The notes under the pieces were generated by a model. It saw nothing but the letters and a program-made list of their open reading frames with translations, ran no database searches and was not told the DNA's origin. Below are positions 25,424 through 34,524 of a stretch of DNA of 64,000 nt, in pieces. The stretch lies in NCBI RefSeq assembly GCF_018987265.1, contig NZ_CP076854.1:1674001-1738000 (forward strand), written 5' to 3'. The position numbers and the translations under genes are program-made. This stretch comes from Rhizobium sp. WYJ-E13 (GTDB taxonomy: Bacteria > Pseudomonadota > Alphaproteobacteria > Rhizobiales > Rhizobiaceae). How positions within the stretch are numbered: the first letter of the stretch is position 1; the number at the start of each line of letters is the position of its first letter.

Positions 25424-27973
25424 ATGGATACCAAGCACGATCATCATCACGGCCACGACCATCATGGGCATGGTCACGACCATCACCATCATGAGGGTGC
25501 GCAATGCGGCTGCGGCCACGACGAAAAGGCTGAAGAGCTGGTGGTGCGCGATCCCGTCTGCGGTATGACGGTCGATCCGAATGCCGGCAAGCCTTCCCTG
25601 GATTATGAAGGTCACACCTATCACTTCTGCAGCGATGGCTGCCGAAAGAAATTCGAGGCGGCACCGCACGATTATCTGACAGCCAAGGATCCGGTCTGCG
25701 GCATGACGGTCGATCGCGCCAGCGCCAGGCATTTCCTCAAGCACGAGGGCGAAAAATTCTACTTCTGCTCGGCAGGCTGCAAGGCGAAGTTCGAGGCCGA
25801 TCCCGAGACCTATCGCGATGGCAGGAAACCCGCGGCGGCCGCCATGCCGAAGGGAACGCTCTATACCTGCCCCATGCATCCTGAGATCGTCAGCGACCAT
25901 CCCGGCGACTGCCCGAAATGCGGCATGGCACTGGAGCCGATGGGCGTTCCGCCCGAGGATGAAGGCCCGAACCCGGAACTCGTCGATTTTATCCGGCGGC
26001 TCTGGGTCAGTGCCGTTCTTTCTGTTCCGCTCCTGATCCTCACCATGGGTCCGATGCTTGGCCTGTCGTGGCCGCGCCAAGCGCTCGGTGAACCGCTGGC
26101 GAGTTATGTCGAACTGTTGCTGGCGACACCGGTCGTCCTCTGGGCAGCCCTCCCCTTCTTTCGCAGGGCATGGGCATCCTTCATCAACCGCAGTCCGAAC
26201 ATGTGGACATTGATCGGCCTCGGCGTCGGCACGGCCTATGTCTACAGCGTCGTGGCGACCTTGGCGCCCGATCTCTTTCCGCATAGTTTCCGCGGCCATA
26301 GCGGCTCTGTTCCCGTCTATTTCGAGGCTGCCGCCGTCATCGTGGCCCTGGTCTTCGTCGGGCAGGTGCTGGAATTGAAGGCGCGCGAACGCACCGGCTC
26401 TGCAATCCGCGCGCTGCTCGACCTGGCGCCGAAAACCGCGCGCCGCATCCATGCCGACGGCAGCGAAAGCGACGTGCCTGTCGACGAGATTGAGGCCGGT
26501 GACCGGTTGCGGGTACGCCCTGGTGAACGCGTGCCGGTCGACGGTTCGGTGACCGAGGGCCAGTCGACCATCGACGAATCGATGATCACGGGCGAACCGC
26601 TGCCGGTGGAAAAGGCTGTGGGCGACACACTGACCGGCGGCACCATGAACAAGAACGGCGCGCTGATCATGACCGCCGAGAAGGTCGGTGCCGACACGAC
26701 ACTGTCGCGGATCGTCGACATGGTAGCGAAGGCGCAGCGCTCGCGCGCACCGATCCAGGGGGCTGTCGACCGCGTTTCGGCGATCTTCGTTCCCGCCGTC
26801 ATCGCCGCCGCGATCGTAGCCTTCCTCATCTGGTCCTTCGTCGGGCCGGAGCCGCGTCTGGCCAATGCCCTGCTTGCCGCCGTCGCCGTGCTGATCATCG
26901 CCTGCCCCTGTGCACTCGGCCTTGCAACACCGATGTCTATCATGATCGCCACCGGCCGTGGCGCGCAGGAGGGTGTCTTGATCAAGGATGCGGAAGCGCT
27001 GGAGCGTTTTTCGAAGGTCGATACCTTGATCGTCGACAAGACCGGCACCCTGACCGAAGGTAAGCCAAAGCTGACCGAGGTTGTGGCTTTGGGCAGCATT
27101 GATGAAAACCGTCTGCTGGCGCTTGCTGCAAGCCTGGAACGCGGTTCGGAACATCCCCTCGCCGAGGCTATCGTCTCCGGTGCGGAAGAACGCGGCCTCA
27201 CCTTCAGCGACGTGACAGGCTTCGAGGCAAGGACCGGCAAGGGCGTGGAAGGCAAGGCGGGCGGCGCATCCGTCGCGCTCGGCAATGCCGCCATGCTTGC
27301 CGATCTCGGCTTCGATCCCTCGCCGCTGTCTGAGAAGACCGAGGCGCTGCGCGGCGAAGGCAAGACCGTCATGTTCGTCGTCGTTGACGGCGCGCTGGCT
27401 GGCCTTGTCGCCGTTGCCGACCGCGTCAAGCCGACAACGGCTGCCGCCATCATGGCGTTGCACGAAAGCGGCCTGAAGATCATCATGGCAACCGGCGACA
27501 ATGAGCGGACGGCCCGTGCCGTGGCAAGAAGCCTTGGGATCGACGAGGTTCGTGCCGATGTTCTGCCTGAGGACAAGAAGGCGTTGGTCGATGAACTCCG
27601 GGCGAAAGGCGCTGTCATCGCCATGGCCGGCGACGGCGTCAATGATGCGCCGGCGCTCGCCGCCGCCGATGTCGGCATCGCCATGGGCACCGGCGCCGAC
27701 GTTGCAATGGAAAGTGCGGGCATTACATTGGTGAAGGGCGATCTCAACGGCATCGTCCGCGCAAGGCGGCTTGCCGAAGCCACGATGCGCAACATCCGCC
27801 AGAACCTCGGCTTTGCCTTCGGCTACAATGTGCTTGGCATCCCCGTGGCCGCCGGCGTGCTCTACCCGATCTTCGGCCTGTTGCTCTCGCCGATGATTGC
27901 GGCCGCCGCCATGAGCCTCTCGTCCGTCTCGGTCATCGGCAATGCGCTGAGGCTCAGGGTCGAAAAGCTGTAA
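25424..27973 (+). CDS. Copper-translocating P1B-type ATPase
   Basis: The 849-residue pump exports copper using ATP. Residues 1-30 are histidine-rich. Two YHS metal-binding modules (DPVCGMTVD near 42 and 90) and a heavy-metal-binding segment with YTCPMHPEI and CPKCGM follow, in place of classical CxxC HMA domains. The core has the intramembrane CPC motif (Cys494, Cys496), phosphorylated Asp538 in DKTGTLTEG, the SEHPLAEAI motif and [11 protein letters not shown] chose the ATG at 25424 because the CueR-type promoter starts transcription near 25,391; a longer frame from 25310 would begin upstream of the promoter. An ATG at 25406 is also possible. The regulator gene follows after 12 bases. Confidence 0.93.
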   Translation: MDTKHDHHHGHDHHGHGHDHHHHEGAQCGCGHDEKAEELVVRDPVCGMTVDPNAGKPSLDYEGHTYHFCSDGCRKKFEAAPHDYLTAKDPVCGMTVDRASARHFLKHEGEKFYFCSAGCKAKFEADPETYRDGRKPAAAAMPKGTLYTCPMHPEIVSDHPGDCPKCGMALEPMGVPPEDEGPNPELVDFIRRLWVSAVLSVPLLILTMGPMLGLSWPRQALGEPLASYVELLLATPVVLWAALPFFRRAWASFINRSPNMWTLIGLGVGTAYVYSVVATLAPDLFPHSFRGHSGSVPVYFEAAAVIVALVFVGQVLELKARERTGSAIRALLDLAPKTARRIHADGSESDVPVDEIEAGDRLRVRPGERVPVDGSVTEGQSTIDESMITGEPLPVEKAVGDTLTGGTMNKNGALIMTAEKVGADTTLSRIVDMVAKAQRSRAPIQGAVDRVSAIFVPAVIAAAIVAFLIWSFVGPEPRLANALLAAVAVLIIACPCALGLATPMSIMIATGRGAQEGVLIKDAEALERFSKVDTLIVDKTGTLTEGKPKLTEVVALGSIDENRLLALAASLERGSEHPLAEAIVSGAEERGLTFSDVTGFEARTGKGVEGKAGGASVALGNAAMLADLGFDPSPLSEKTEALRGEGKTVMFVVVDGALAGLVAVADRVKPTTAAAIMALHESGLKIIMATGDNERTARAVARSLGIDEVRADVLPEDKKALVDELRAKGAVIAMAGDGVNDAPALAAADVGIAMGTGADVAMESAGITLVKGDLNGIVRARRLAEATMRNIRQNLGFAFGYNVLGIPVAAGVLYPIFGLLLSPMIAAAAMSLSSVSVIGNALRLRVEKL

Positions 27974-27985
27974 AGGGATCAAGCG

Positions 27986-28378
27986 ATGAATATTGGCGAA
28001 GCCTCGGAACGGTCCGGCCTGCCTTCGAAGACCATCCGCTACTATGAAGACATCGGCCTCATCCGCCCCGACCGGGGCGGAAACGGCTACCGTGATTATG
28101 CGGCCTCGGACGTGCACAAGCTGCGTTTTTTGCAGCGCTCGCGCGGCCTCGGCTTTTCGGTGGAGGAATGCCGCCAGTTGCTTGCGCTCTACGAGGACAA
28201 GAGCCGGGCGAGCGCCGACGTCAAGGGGATCGCCGAGGCCAAGCTTTCGGAAATCGACCGGAAGATCCGCGAGCTGACGGAGCTGCGGCATACACTGGAA
28301 CATCTCGTCCATGCCTGCCACGGCAATGATCGTCCGGACTGTCCGATCCTGGAAGAACTTTCGGACACCGCCACCTGA
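27986..28378 (+). CDS. CueR/HmrR-type MerR-family copper regulator
   Basis: The 130-residue protein has the MerR winged-helix start (MNIGEASERSGLPSKTIRYYEDIGLI), a dimerisation helix and a C-terminal metal loop with two cysteines seven residues apart (CHGNDRPDC, about 111-119). That spacing is what CueR uses to bind Cu(I). It is transcribed with the copper ATPase and should act on the 19-bp-spacer promoter at 25353-25383, twisting the DNA to activate when copper is bound. This gives a self-contained copper export operon that also controls its own regulator. Confidence 0.92.
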   Translation: MNIGEASERSGLPSKTIRYYEDIGLIRPDRGGNGYRDYAASDVHKLRFLQRSRGLGFSVEECRQLLALYEDKSRASADVKGIAEAKLSEIDRKIRELTELRHTLEHLVHACHGNDRPDCPILEELSDTAT

Positions 28379-28440
28379 TAGTGCCAGCACTCCTCCGAAA
28401 AGCGCTCCTCCGGAAATTGAAGGGCATTTTCACCTCGCAG

Positions 28441-28749
28441 TCACGAAAGCGGCGGGCGGTCCAAGGCGACAAGGTCGGAGGGCTTCTGCTCCTCCTCGGT
28501 TTCTTCTTCCTGTTCGTCCTCGATAGTGATCGCATCCAGCCGGTGCTTGATCGCCAGCGCATAGATGACATCGAGGATATTGCGGTCTTTCAAATGAGGA
28601 TCGCTCAGCGCCAGAAGCGAGGCGCGAACGATCTTCTTGCTGGAGGCTTTCGGACAGCGCCTGCGGACGAAATCGTAAAGCGCATCGCCCACCAGCCCTT
28701 CCATGGCGCCGTCCACGAGAGCCTGATAGACCCGCTTCTTTTCTTTCAT
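28441..28749 (-). CDS. Conserved-looking hypothetical protein
   Basis: The 102-residue product has an N-terminal helical part (ALVDGAMEGLVGDALYDFVRRRCPKAS) and a very acidic run near residue 80 (EDEQEEETEEEQ). There is no signal peptide or membrane segment. The ATG at 28747-28749 is used because GGGGA lies upstream; an in-frame ATG 33 bases earlier is less likely. It converges with the copper regulator gene. I do not recognise the family and assign no function. Confidence 0.6.
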   Translation of the reverse strand: MKEKKRVYQALVDGAMEGLVGDALYDFVRRRCPKASSKKIVRASLLALSDPHLKDRNILDVIYALAIKHRLDAITIEDEQEEETEEEQKPSDLVALDRPPLS

Positions 28750-28885
28750 GCATGTATTCCCCTGCAAATCAGCGGGGCACATACTCTGTCATGAAATCGT
28801 CATATACAATCGCCGGAAACCAAGCGTCGACGATTGAACAGCTGTGCAACCGTGGAAAACGGTATTTTGGCGGAGCCAATTCCTT

Positions 28886-29593
28886 TCAACTGCGCGCACG
28901 TCCGGGCTCTTCGACGTGACACCAGACCGCCAATAGCGGTGTCGTGGTACAACGCATCGCGAAGGACTGTCCCGCTTCAGCCGCAAAGACGCCGCCTGTT
29001 CCGGTCGAAAACCAGCTCTCTCCGGCAATCGAAAGTTCGCAGGGTGAGAGCAACAAAAAAGCCCGTGAGAACCGCTGCACATGATCGGGGAACCGGCTGT
29101 AGGGCTCCATATAGGTGAGGCCAATGCGGATATCCGTCCGGTCTTCCAGCCCACCTGGTCCGACGACCACGGCGTGGGCATGAGCTGTCTCGAAGTTCAG
29201 GCTGGCAAATGGTCCGCTTCTGCCTTTGATCCACACGAGCGAGTGAGCGAGGCGCCGAACGCACTGCGCTACCTCGGCACAAATGCCTCTGGTCGCGATT
29301 GCGTTTTGGAGGGCGGCCTCGAGGCCCGTCGGGATACCGGTGTCCTGAAGCTGCTTGTGGTTTAGCGTTCCCGTGCGTTCAAGCTTTTGGAAAACCTTCC
29401 CGGCGACAAAACTCGCCATCGTCGAGGCCGAGGGATGCAGCATCGCACGAGCCAGCAGATTCAGGAAGTTTTCGAGCTCTGGAGGACGCTCCGCGGCGCT
29501 ACGCTCGCGAAGCCTGCGTTTTACCGGTTCTTTCTCGTCGGTGATGAGGAGATCTGCTTCTTGTTTGGTGGTTCTGCTCATGACCTTCTCCAT
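28886..29593 (-). CDS. DMSP-lyase-like cupin protein, degenerate metal site
   Basis: The 235-residue protein ends in a cupin domain (about 130-225) whose layout resembles the DddQ/DddL dimethylsulfoniopropionate lyase family: GLTYMEPYSRFPDH, then FLLLSPCEL, then FAMRCTTTPLLAVWC. Where I expect the metal-binding HxHxxxExY and the late His of HAMR, this protein shows DHVQRFSRAF and FAMR, so only the first His is kept. It may be a non-catalytic relative or use another chemistry. Two starts are possible, 29593 and 29581, and the latter has GGAGAAGG at ideal spacing. The substrate is unknown. Confidence 0.55.
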   Translation of the reverse strand: MEKVMSRTTKQEADLLITDEKEPVKRRLRERSAAERPPELENFLNLLARAMLHPSASTMASFVAGKVFQKLERTGTLNHKQLQDTGIPTGLEAALQNAIATRGICAEVAQCVRRLAHSLVWIKGRSGPFASLNFETAHAHAVVVGPGGLEDRTDIRIGLTYMEPYSRFPDHVQRFSRAFLLLSPCELSIAGESWFSTGTGGVFAAEAGQSFAMRCTTTPLLAVWCHVEEPGRARS

Positions 29594-29925
29594 GCAGGCT
29601 CTTCCCTACAGTGCCCGCACCAGCGACGGCAAGGTTTCTGATTGATCAGATGTCAAGAAAGTCGTCCTGACCGGCGAGTTCCTCGGCCCACCGCGCCAGA
29701 TGCGGGAAATGGAAAAGCGGCCCGAGACCGTCGTTGCCTGGTCATTCGGCATGCCGCTGCTGCGAGAACTGAGCGGAGGACCCACGCGCAATGCCGAGCA
29801 TTCATCTGGATTGAAGATGGCAGAACCGGTCATCCGCACGCATTCGAGGGGTTTCGGCTCTTTGCACTTTGCCGGCTTCCCAGGTGCTACCCGCGAAGCC
29901 GGCTTTCAGCTTCAGTTCGCCGGAT
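29594..29925. other. Intergenic gap with coding-like plus-strand remnant
   Basis: No intact gene is evident. On the plus strand from about 29,590 a frame reads coding-like protein to 29,640, meets a TGA, then continues open to about 29,870 with good composition (VVLTGEFLGPPRQM, then VVAWSFGMPLLREL). It has no ribosome site. This could be a remnant of a broken gene. Confidence 0.25.
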
Positions 29926-30396
29926 TCAGTCAGCGAGCTGCAGCTTCAACGCCGCCACACCGACGGCCAGGTTGACACCGACATCGCCCTCAAGCGAAAC
30001 CGGCTGCAGCGAGACAGTCTTGTTCGTTCCGCCGACCAGCACATTGGCACCACCGCCAATGCCGATGCTGGCATCGGCGGTTACACCGGCATAATTGCCC
30101 TCAAGACCGGCAATCGGTTCACGCGTGGCGTTAAAGACCAGCCAGACCATCCGGCCCTTTTCGACGGTACCGACGTCAACACCGAAATCGGTGATTGTGC
30201 CGACATAATGCTGACTGGCATCACCGGCAGCGCTCGGCGTATAGGTGCAGTCGACGTCCTGCTTGGAACCGACAATGACACCGATGCCCTTGGAAACGTC
30301 GCAATCCAGCTTGCCGACATCGGCCTGGGCGGCGTTTGCAACGACAGGGGCGGCAAGCATGCCGGCTGCGAAGAGGGAAAGAAGAATGGTTTTCAT
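29926..30396 (-). CDS. DUF992-family exported protein
   Basis: The 156-residue protein has a clear signal peptide (MKTILLSLFAAGMLAAPVVANAA, cleaved after about residue 23). A mature part follows with a conserved-looking pair of cysteines (KLDCDVSKG and DVDCTY) and glycine-rich strands ending GVAALKLQLAD, as in the DUF992 family of alphaproteobacterial periplasmic proteins. Function is unknown for the family. The ATG at 30394-30396 has AGGATC upstream; longer frames upstream lack homology. It stands alone with its own leader region, opposite a candidate sRNA. Confidence 0.8.
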   Translation of the reverse strand: MKTILLSLFAAGMLAAPVVANAAQADVGKLDCDVSKGIGVIVGSKQDVDCTYTPSAAGDASQHYVGTITDFGVDVGTVEKGRMVWLVFNATREPIAGLEGNYAGVTADASIGIGGGANVLVGGTNKTVSLQPVSLEGDVGVNLAVGVAALKLQLAD

Positions 30397-30599
30397 GATA
30401 GATCCTGTTCGGAGTTGAAGGTCGCTGTCGGCGGCATAGCTCGTCTGAGGGAACCGCAGATGCTGCCCGACATCGTCGACGAGGGCTCGCCGATCGACGA
30501 AAAGAATAGGGAAGCCGCCCGACCGGATGAAATCGCGCGCTGGTCTAGGCAGGCCGATACCTAAGTTTAGTTCCGCCTGCTTCGGGATGGGCGTATCTT

Positions 30600-30746
30600 C
30601 CACTCCATCGCCTGGAGCCTCCTCCTGACAGGCGATAGAAATCTCGGTTAGGGCTTCCCGGTGTCCCTCCCCTCCGCCCGAAGTCACGGATTGCCCGAGG
30701 ATCCGCAAATGGCCGCCTTTCCGTTTTCGGAGGCGGCCTCTTTTTT
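30600..30746 (+). ncRNA. Candidate anti-Shine-Dalgarno small RNA
   Basis: Between the DUF992 gene and the FNT gene, where no plus-strand gene ends, there is a strong plus-strand terminator (30711-30746). Upstream is a perfect 8-bp hairpin (ATCGCCTG 30607-30614, CAGGCGAT 30629-30636) whose loop exposes CCTCCTCC, and a second C/T-rich stretch (TCCCTCCCCTCC, about 30664-30675). Hairpin loops carrying anti-ribosome-site motifs plus a terminator are the architecture of rhizobial trans-acting sRNAs such as the alpha-r14 (NfeR1) group. I see no clear promoter, so the 5' end is approximate. Confidence 0.4.
30711..30746 (+). terminator. Rho-independent terminator
   Basis: GGCCGCCT (30711-30718) pairs perfectly with AGGCGGCC (30731-30738), with an inner CCG/CGG pair, and is followed by C and six T residues. 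It serves a plus-strand transcript that is not an annotated protein gene. Confidence 0.8.
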
Positions 30747-30926
30747 GTGAGTATTGCCCGATTATCCGTCACGACCGAAGCAGCATGCGAGCATGACAAC
30801 ACATGTCTGGACCTGCCCGGAGGCAGCCTAGACGTAGGTATGATTCAGCAACGCGGCATGCGCGACTAACGTCCTTTGCATCCGGGACGAAGCCCGGTTC
30901 GATCACCAGAGAGACGAGGTGCCGTC
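30747..30926 (+). promoter_or_regulatory. Upstream region of the FNT gene
   Basis: The segment holds ACCT-N4-GGA-GGCA followed by CTAGAC-N4-GTAT (30811-30841). A nearly identical arrangement occurs upstream of the RND adaptor gene at 34627-34658. I do not recognise the factor. Confidence 0.35.
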
Positions 30927-31760
30927 ATGTATCAGGATTCGATTGATCACTTTGCCCAGTCCGGCGAAGAGAAAGCCGAAGCAGTCCGTAGCCACTTTCC
31001 TGCCTTCCTGATTGGGGCTGCCATGGCCGGCGCCTATATCGGTTTCGGCGATATCATCATGTTTACCGCCGGCGCGCATGCCGATCCGGCCTGGGCACAT
31101 CTCGTCATGGGGATCGTCTTCTCGTCCGCGCTCACAATCGTCGTCTTTGCCGGCAGCGAACTCTTCACGGGAACGGCAATGTATATGCCGCTTGCGGTAC
31201 TGACCCGGCGCAGCCGTATTTCCGATATGCTGCTCGTCTGGGCCAGCGCCTGGATCGGCAACCTGATCGGCGCGGTCGTTCTCGCCGGCCTCTTCCACCT
31301 GGCCGGCGGCGGCGTGCTTCTGGGCGATGGAAGCCAGGCGTTCTTTTCCGCAGTTTCCGCCAAGATGTCGGCTGGATCGCTCGAGCTCCTTGCCCGCGGC
31401 ATTCTCTGCAACTGGCTTGTTTGCCTTGCCATCTGGATGGCTGGACGCACGGAAAATGCCGCTGCCAAGATCATGCTGATCTTCTGGCCGATCACCATTT
31501 TCGTGGCAGCCGGTTACGAACACAGCGTCGCCAACATGTTCACCTTCTCGATGGCGCTGATGGGCGAGCATCCAGCCAACATCACGCTTGCTGCAGCAAT
31601 CCACAATCTCGTCTGGGTGACGATCGGCAACCTCATCGGCGGGGCGGTTTTCATGGCGCTTGGCTACTGGCTGCAGTTTTACGGCAGCGGCCACGTCTCC
31701 TTCTCGCCGGCCCCGGTTCGCGTCCGCGCAAAGATTTCCACCGACCGAAACGAGAAATGA
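30927..31760 (+). CDS. Formate/nitrite transporter family channel
   Basis: The 277-residue membrane protein has six hydrophobic segments and FNT family features: GAAMAGAYIGFGDII near residue 30, GSELFTGTAMY near 84, and NWLVCLAIWMA and FEHSVANM-like stretches (here YEHSVANMF) near 165 and 200. FNT proteins move formate, nitrite or hydrosulfide with protons across the inner membrane. The ATG at 30927 has GAGG 8 bases upstream and is preferred to an upstream in-frame ATG. The stop overlaps a possible start of the HlyD gene by ATGA, although the preferred HlyD start is 12 bases further on. Anion specificity is not evident. Confidence 0.9.
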   Translation: MYQDSIDHFAQSGEEKAEAVRSHFPAFLIGAAMAGAYIGFGDIIMFTAGAHADPAWAHLVMGIVFSSALTIVVFAGSELFTGTAMYMPLAVLTRRSRISDMLLVWASAWIGNLIGAVVLAGLFHLAGGGVLLGDGSQAFFSAVSAKMSAGSLELLARGILCNWLVCLAIWMAGRTENAAAKIMLIFWPITIFVAAGYEHSVANMFTFSMALMGEHPANITLAAAIHNLVWVTIGNLIGGAVFMALGYWLQFYGSGHVSFSPAPVRVRAKISTDRNEK

Positions 31761-31768
31761 GGCGTCTC

Positions 31769-32911
31769 ATGGCCGATCCGATCACCATCACCAGCCTTAG
31801 CCCGTTGCAGCCGTCCCCTTTGCCGGACAGTCCGGCCGCGCCGGTCGGATCTCCGCCGGCGACGGTGATCTCGCTGAGACGCCTTGCCATTCCGCTTCTC
31901 GCCATTGCCCTAGTCAGTGGCGGGGTGGCCGTGGCAACCGTCGACTGGAACCGGTGGGTGGCAGGTGCGGCATCGCAATCGACCGACGACGCCGTCGTCA
32001 GCGCCGACGTGTCCACCTTGAGCGCCCAGATCAGCGGCATCGTCCGCAGCACGCCGGTTACCGATTATCAGAAGGTGACGAAAGGCCAGCTGCTCGCCGA
32101 GATCGACCCGCGTGAATATGATGCGGCGGTCGAGGGCGCCAAAGCCAATCTTGCCGCGGCAAACGCCTCGCTTGCCAATCTGGCGAACCAGATCGAACTA
32201 CAAAGGGCTGTCGTACAGGTGGCCGAGGCACAGAACGCATCGGCCGAGGCGCAGCAGACGCAAACGGAACAGGAGTTCCACCGCCAGACAAGCCTTGGCG
32301 GCGCGACCTCGCAACAGCTGTTGCAGCAGGCGCAAGCCGCCTATCTGCAAGCCCAGGCCTCTGTGAAATCGACAGCCGCTTCGATCGAGCAGCAGAAGGC
32401 GCAGCTTGATGTGTTGAACGGGCAATATCCGCTGCTGCGCTCGCAGGTCGACGCCGCGCAGGCCTCGCTCGACACGGCTCTCATTCATCAGGGCTATGCG
32501 CGAATCTACGCGCCTTTCGATGGCGTCATCGGCCGCAGGCTCGTCCACGAGGGTGACCTGGTGGCCGCCGGAACGAGCGTCATTTCGGTGGTTCCCCTCC
32601 CGAGTGTCTATGTAACCGCGAATTTCAAGGAGACGCAGCTTTCCCGCATGACCCCAGGCAGGACGGCAGACGTTACCATCGACACCTTCCCCGGCCAGAT
32701 ACTTCACGGCACCGTCAGCGGCCTGTCTCCGGCCAGCGGCTCAATCTTTGCGCTGCTGCCGCCCGACAACGCGACCGGAAACTATACGAAGGTCGTCCAG
32801 CGCATCCCGGTCAAGATCGTCTTCGATCCCGGCCAGCCGCTGCTGGATCGGCTCAAGCCCGGAATGTCGGCCGTCGTCACGGTCGATACGAAGTCGGACC
32901 AAGAGCAATGA
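31769..32911 (+). CDS. HlyD/EmrA-family membrane fusion protein
   Basis: The 380-residue protein has one N-terminal membrane anchor (about 34-54), a biotinyl-lipoyl-like strand region, a long Gln/Ala-rich coiled-coil hairpin (about 105-230) and a C-terminal barrel with IYAPFDGVIGRRLVHEGDLV. It bridges an inner-membrane pump to the outer membrane. The ATG at 31769 follows GAGG at good distance; an ATG at 31757 overlapping the FNT stop (ATGA) is the alternative. The MFS pump gene starts inside its last codons (ATGA), so the two form an EmrAB-like tripartite exporter. No outer-membrane TolC-like gene is in the window. Confidence 0.9.
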   Translation: MADPITITSLSPLQPSPLPDSPAAPVGSPPATVISLRRLAIPLLAIALVSGGVAVATVDWNRWVAGAASQSTDDAVVSADVSTLSAQISGIVRSTPVTDYQKVTKGQLLAEIDPREYDAAVEGAKANLAAANASLANLANQIELQRAVVQVAEAQNASAEAQQTQTEQEFHRQTSLGGATSQQLLQQAQAAYLQAQASVKSTAASIEQQKAQLDVLNGQYPLLRSQVDAAQASLDTALIHQGYARIYAPFDGVIGRRLVHEGDLVAAGTSVISVVPLPSVYVTANFKETQLSRMTPGRTADVTIDTFPGQILHGTVSGLSPASGSIFALLPPDNATGNYTKVVQRIPVKIVFDPGQPLLDRLKPGMSAVVTVDTKSDQEQ

Positions 32912-34524
32912 GCGCAGCACCGCGCGCCTTTGGTCCGCTGACCAGCGGCACGACGACCAGCCACCCTGTTCTCATCGTTGCGGCACTTCTGCTCGCCTCC
33001 TTCGTGGTCGGCTTCGACACCCGCGTTTTCGCCGTCGGACTACCGGATATCCGCGGCGCCTATTCGCTTGGTTTCGATGAAGCCTCATGGCTCAGCACCG
33101 TCGCCAACGCACCGCAGATCTTGATCTCGTCTGCTGTGGCCTGGCTTGCGACCGTCTTCGGCGTGCGGCGGGTCATGATCCCGACGACATTGATCTACGC
33201 CTGCATTTCGTTTGCCATTCCGATCGTCCACGACAGTGCGCCGCTGTTTGTGCTGCATGCGGCAAGAGCCCTGCTGCTCGGCGTCTTCATACCCGCCACG
33301 ATTATGGTAATCTTCCGCAATCTGGATATGAAATACTGGCTGATCGGCCTTTCGATCTACGCGCTTCGCGTGCCGCTGTCGCAGAATCTGGGGTTCGTAC
33401 TGGTCGGCCTCTACGACGATTATCTCGGCTGGCAGTGGGTCTATTGGCAGGATGTGATCGTCACGCCGATCATCGCGTTGCTCCTCATCATCGGAGCCCC
33501 GAGGGAAGAGATCAATCTCAGCCTGCTCCAAGGCGCCGATTGGGGCGGCATGATGCTGCTTGGATGCTCGATGACCATGATTTACGTCGGTCTCGATCAG
33601 GGCAACCGGCTGGACTGGTTCAACTCCGGCATCGTCACCTCGCTGCTGGCAGGCGGCGCGATCCTCTTCATCGGCTTCCTCATCAACGAGAGCGTCGTTG
33701 CCAATCCCTGGGCGCATGCGAGCGTGATCCTGTCGCGCAACATCGGCATCGGCTACGCGATCATCATCGCCTTCACGTTTTCCAGTTCCGGCGCCGCGAT
33801 TTCCATTCCGGGTTTCCTGCAGACGGTTGTCGGTTTACGGCCGATCGCCATCTCCGAACTCTATATCTTCGGCGCGGTCATCCCGGTCTTTCTGTTCATC
33901 GCCTTTGCGATCTTCCTGCTGCGCCGTATCGATGCGCGCCTTTGCATCATGATTGGATTGGCAGCGATGGCGCTCGGCTCTCTCTGGGGATCAAACCTCT
34001 CCATTACATGGGCGCCCTTTAATTTCCTGCCGGTCGTGCTCCTCCATACGGCGGGGCAATCCTTCGCCTTCTTCGCGACGGTCGTCTATCTGATCGCCAA
34101 TTCCGATCCCAAGCGCTCGACAGCGGTCTCCGCCTATATCCAGGTTATCCGGCTCGGCAGTGTCGAACTAGCTCTGAGCCTCTTGAACACCTGGCTGCGG
34201 CAACGCGAGCAGTATCATTCCAATATCCTGACCGGGCCGATTTCGTCATCCTCGGATGGTCTTCGGGCCGTGTTGGCGAAGCTTGAGACGCTGTTCGGCA
34301 CAGACCATCACGGAAATCTTGAGGCTCTCTCCACCGTCGCGACAAAAGTCCACGCGCAGGCGAGCGTGCTCGCCTATGCGGACGTCTTCATCCTTTCCTT
34401 CTGCTTCGCGATCGCCGGCATTGCCCTTGTGGCCTGCATGGGCGCCATGCCATTCGGACCGCTGCATCCTGATTTCCGGAAGGACCCATCGGCGCCCAAA
34501 GCGCAGCCGGCCACAGCTGGCTGA
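32908..34524 (+). CDS. DHA2-family MFS efflux pump (EmrB-like)
   Basis: The 538-residue protein has about 14 membrane segments, as in drug:H+ antiporter family 2. It starts with a ATGA overlap after the EmrA-like gene. The N-terminal stretch FVVGFDTRVFAVGLPDI corresponds to motif D1 of the family. It likely exports a hydrophobic or organic anionic compound together with the adaptor. The periplasmic loops are larger near the C-terminus (about residues 440-485). Substrate is unknown. Confidence 0.88.
   Translation: MSAAPRAFGPLTSGTTTSHPVLIVAALLLASFVVGFDTRVFAVGLPDIRGAYSLGFDEASWLSTVANAPQILISSAVAWLATVFGVRRVMIPTTLIYACISFAIPIVHDSAPLFVLHAARALLLGVFIPATIMVIFRNLDMKYWLIGLSIYALRVPLSQNLGFVLVGLYDDYLGWQWVYWQDVIVTPIIALLLIIGAPREEINLSLLQGADWGGMMLLGCSMTMIYVGLDQGNRLDWFNSGIVTSLLAGGAILFIGFLINESVVANPWAHASVILSRNIGIGYAIIIAFTFSSSGAAISIPGFLQTVVGLRPIAISELYIFGAVIPVFLFIAFAIFLLRRIDARLCIMIGLAAMALGSLWGSNLSITWAPFNFLPVVLLHTAGQSFAFFATVVYLIANSDPKRSTAVSAYIQVIRLGSVELALSLLNTWLRQREQYHSNILTGPISSSSDGLRAVLAKLETLFGTDHHGNLEALSTVATKVHAQASVLAYADVFILSFCFAIAGIALVACMGAMPFGPLHPDFRKDPSAPKAQPATAG

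Noticed and set aside
25265..28390. Very long open frame (1041 codons) on the minus strand opposite the copper ATPase and its regulator
   Set aside because: It mirrors the codon pattern of the real genes on the plus strand and has His/Gly/Arg-rich non-protein-like sequence. It is an artefact of high GC.
29643..29657. TTGAT-CAGAT-GTCAA as an FNR box
   Set aside because: The half sites are separated by 5 bases rather than 4, which breaks the symmetry needed for FNR/FixK binding.
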